Below, one piece after another: positions 4,908-5,855 of a DNA stretch of 5,855 nucleotides. A program made the translations under genes and the position numbers. The stretch lies in assembly GCA_012522035.1 (NCBI GenBank), contig JAAYLF010000062.1:1-5855 (forward strand), read 5' to 3'. Source of the DNA: Clostridiaceae bacterium. Lineage in GTDB: Bacteria > Bacillota > Clostridia > UBA1212 > DUPL01. A model generated the notes under the pieces. The model did no database searches. It saw nothing but the letters and a program-made list of their open reading frames with translations, and was not told where the DNA came from. Each line of letters starts with the position of its first letter. The first letter of the stretch is position 1.

Positions 4908-5855
4908 TTATTCATTCTCCGCTTTGTTTTCTTCTACATACCTCTTAATCTTTTTGGTAGTGGTCTTGCTAAACTCAGTTTCTCTAATGTTGAAACCTTT
5001 AATCGCCTTGTAGTTAACAAGCTGCTTGTTAACATTCTTGATTTCGCTTTGAATAATGGCTTCAACATTGTCAGATGACAGCACACCGTTTTTGAAATCT
5101 TCCTCTATCTTTTCAAAATCAGGGAATATGTTTGCCTTTACAATTGTGTCTCCCTCTTCTTCCGAAGCATATACCAGCACTTCCTGGATATATGGGCTCT
5201 TCAAAAGAAGGTATTCAATTTCCTCAGGGAAGATATTCTTTCCATTCTTTGTAACTATGACATTCTTCTTTCTGCCTGTGATATATACAAACTGATCCTT
5301 GTCCATATATCCAAGGTCGCCTGTGTGGAAATATCCATTTGAGTCGATTACCTGCTTGGTTGCAGCCTCGTCCTTATAATATCCAAGCATGACATTTGGT
5401 CCTCTTACAATAATTTCACCTATGCCATTTTCATCAGAATTGCTGATCGCTATGTCAACACCAGGCATTGGCAAACCTGCTGCAGCATCCTTGAAATCCA
5501 CATCTCTGTTAAGCGCAACAATTGGAGCACATTCGGTAAGACCATAGCCCTGCAGAAAATGTATGCCCAAATCCCTAAAACCTTTGGCAACTTCAGGATC
5601 AATTGCAGCGGCACCACTTATCAAAAGTCTCAAATGACCTCCAAAACTGGCATGAATTCTCTCAAACATTTTTTTAGATTTGTCCATGCCGAATTTTTTC
5701 AATACATTGTTAAGTTTTATGGCAAACCTGACCTTTTTCTCCGCCTTTCTGATACCGTCCCAAATCTTCTTGTACATGGACTCAAAAACCAAAGGCACGC
5801 CAAGAACAATCGTTACCTTGGCCTCAGCCATATTCTTGGCAATATGTCTTAGTCC
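4908..5855 (-). CDS. Long-chain acyl-CoA synthetase (AMP-forming), C-terminal half, cut by window edge
   Basis: 315 residues of an ANL-superfamily adenylating enzyme; the frame stays open to the window end, so the true start lies outside. Numbering from the first visible residue, the conserved blocks are: LRLLISGAAAIDPE (76-88), the A5 motif QGYGLTE (102-108), GEIIVRGPNVMLGYY (146-160), the A7 motif HTGDLGY (177-183), the A8 hinge GRKKNVIVTKNGKNI with its Arg (194-208), and the A10 block KTTTKKIKR (297-305) carrying the catalytic lysine. The order and spacing fit FadD-like long-chain fatty acyl-CoA ligases, which activate fatty acids with ATP to acyl-AMP and then acyl-CoA at the membrane surface. 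The P-loop-like TSGTTG block and fatty-acid tunnel would be in the missing part. In A10 the usual Gly before the lysine is Lys. It is the upstream member of a two-gene unit with the 6PGDH-like gene, separated by 6 bases. Chain-length preference cannot be told; another acyl-acid ligase is the main alternative. Confidence 0.9.
   Translation of the reverse strand, partial: GLRHIAKNMAEAKVTIVLGVPLVFESMYKKIWDGIRKAEKKVRFAIKLNNVLKKFGMDKSKKMFERIHASFGGHLRLLISGAAAIDPEVAKGFRDLGIHFLQGYGLTECAPIVALNRDVDFKDAAAGLPMPGVDIAISNSDENGIGEIIVRGPNVMLGYYKDEAATKQVIDSNGYFHTGDLGYMDKDQFVYITGRKKNVIVTKNGKNIFPEEIEYLLLKSPYIQEVLVYASEEEGDTIVKANIFPDFEKIEEDFKNGVLSSDNVEAIIQSEIKNVNKQLVNYKAIKGFNIRETEFSKTTTKKIKRYVEENKAENE

Noticed and set aside
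1..5855. Mobile element, prophage, CRISPR or defence system
   Set aside because: No transposase, integrase, terminal repeats, target duplications, spaced direct repeats or defence-type domains were seen on either strand.

Overview
The window looks like chromosomal DNA of a low-GC Gram-positive anaerobe of the Clostridia. The signs are AT-rich intergenic DNA, strong GGAG-type ribosome binding sites, near-consensus SigA promoters, a CCA-encoding tRNA, and a cell-surface protein with a Thr/Pro-rich linker of the kind common in cellulolytic clostridia. The exact genus cannot be read from the sequence. No transposase, integrase, phage gene, CRISPR array or defence gene is visible. This appears to be an ordinary core or near-core region, not an island.

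Layout. Positions 1-130 hold an 11-bp hairpin and a perfect-consensus promoter. They precede a single tRNA-Trp(CCA) gene (131-206), followed by a strong bidirectional terminator (211-245). That terminator also serves the convergent popT/DUF368 gene (271-1188, minus), a predicted undecaprenyl-phosphate recycling transporter. popT is divergent from a gene for a secreted, membrane-anchored protein (1325-2170, plus), and both apparently start from the short intergenic region 1189-1324. Next comes a plus-strand pair with its own extended -10 promoter: a hemolysin III/PAQR-family membrane protein (2245-2916) and an unrecognised four-helix membrane protein (2940-3470). The last part is a minus-strand unit read from the right edge leftwards: the C-terminal half of a long-chain acyl-CoA synthetase (4908-5855, cut by the window), then 6 bases later a full-length but strongly diverged 6-phosphogluconate dehydrogenase homologue (3459-4901). 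The 3' end of this homologue overlaps the plus-strand pair by 12 bp.

Three genes (popT, the anchored surface protein and the HlyIII protein) act at the membrane or envelope, but they sit in separate transcription units. No single pathway joins everything.

Two items deserve attention. The tRNA-Trp folds perfectly but has A instead of the near-universal U at position 33 of the anticodon loop. The 6-phosphogluconate dehydrogenase homologue keeps the family's length and the catalytic Lys/Glu region, but has lost the Rossmann glycines, the SGG substrate motif, the KGTGKWT motif and the C-terminal Arg/His pair. It is therefore probably a pseudoenzyme or an enzyme with a different substrate. I did not find a clear new multi-gene system.
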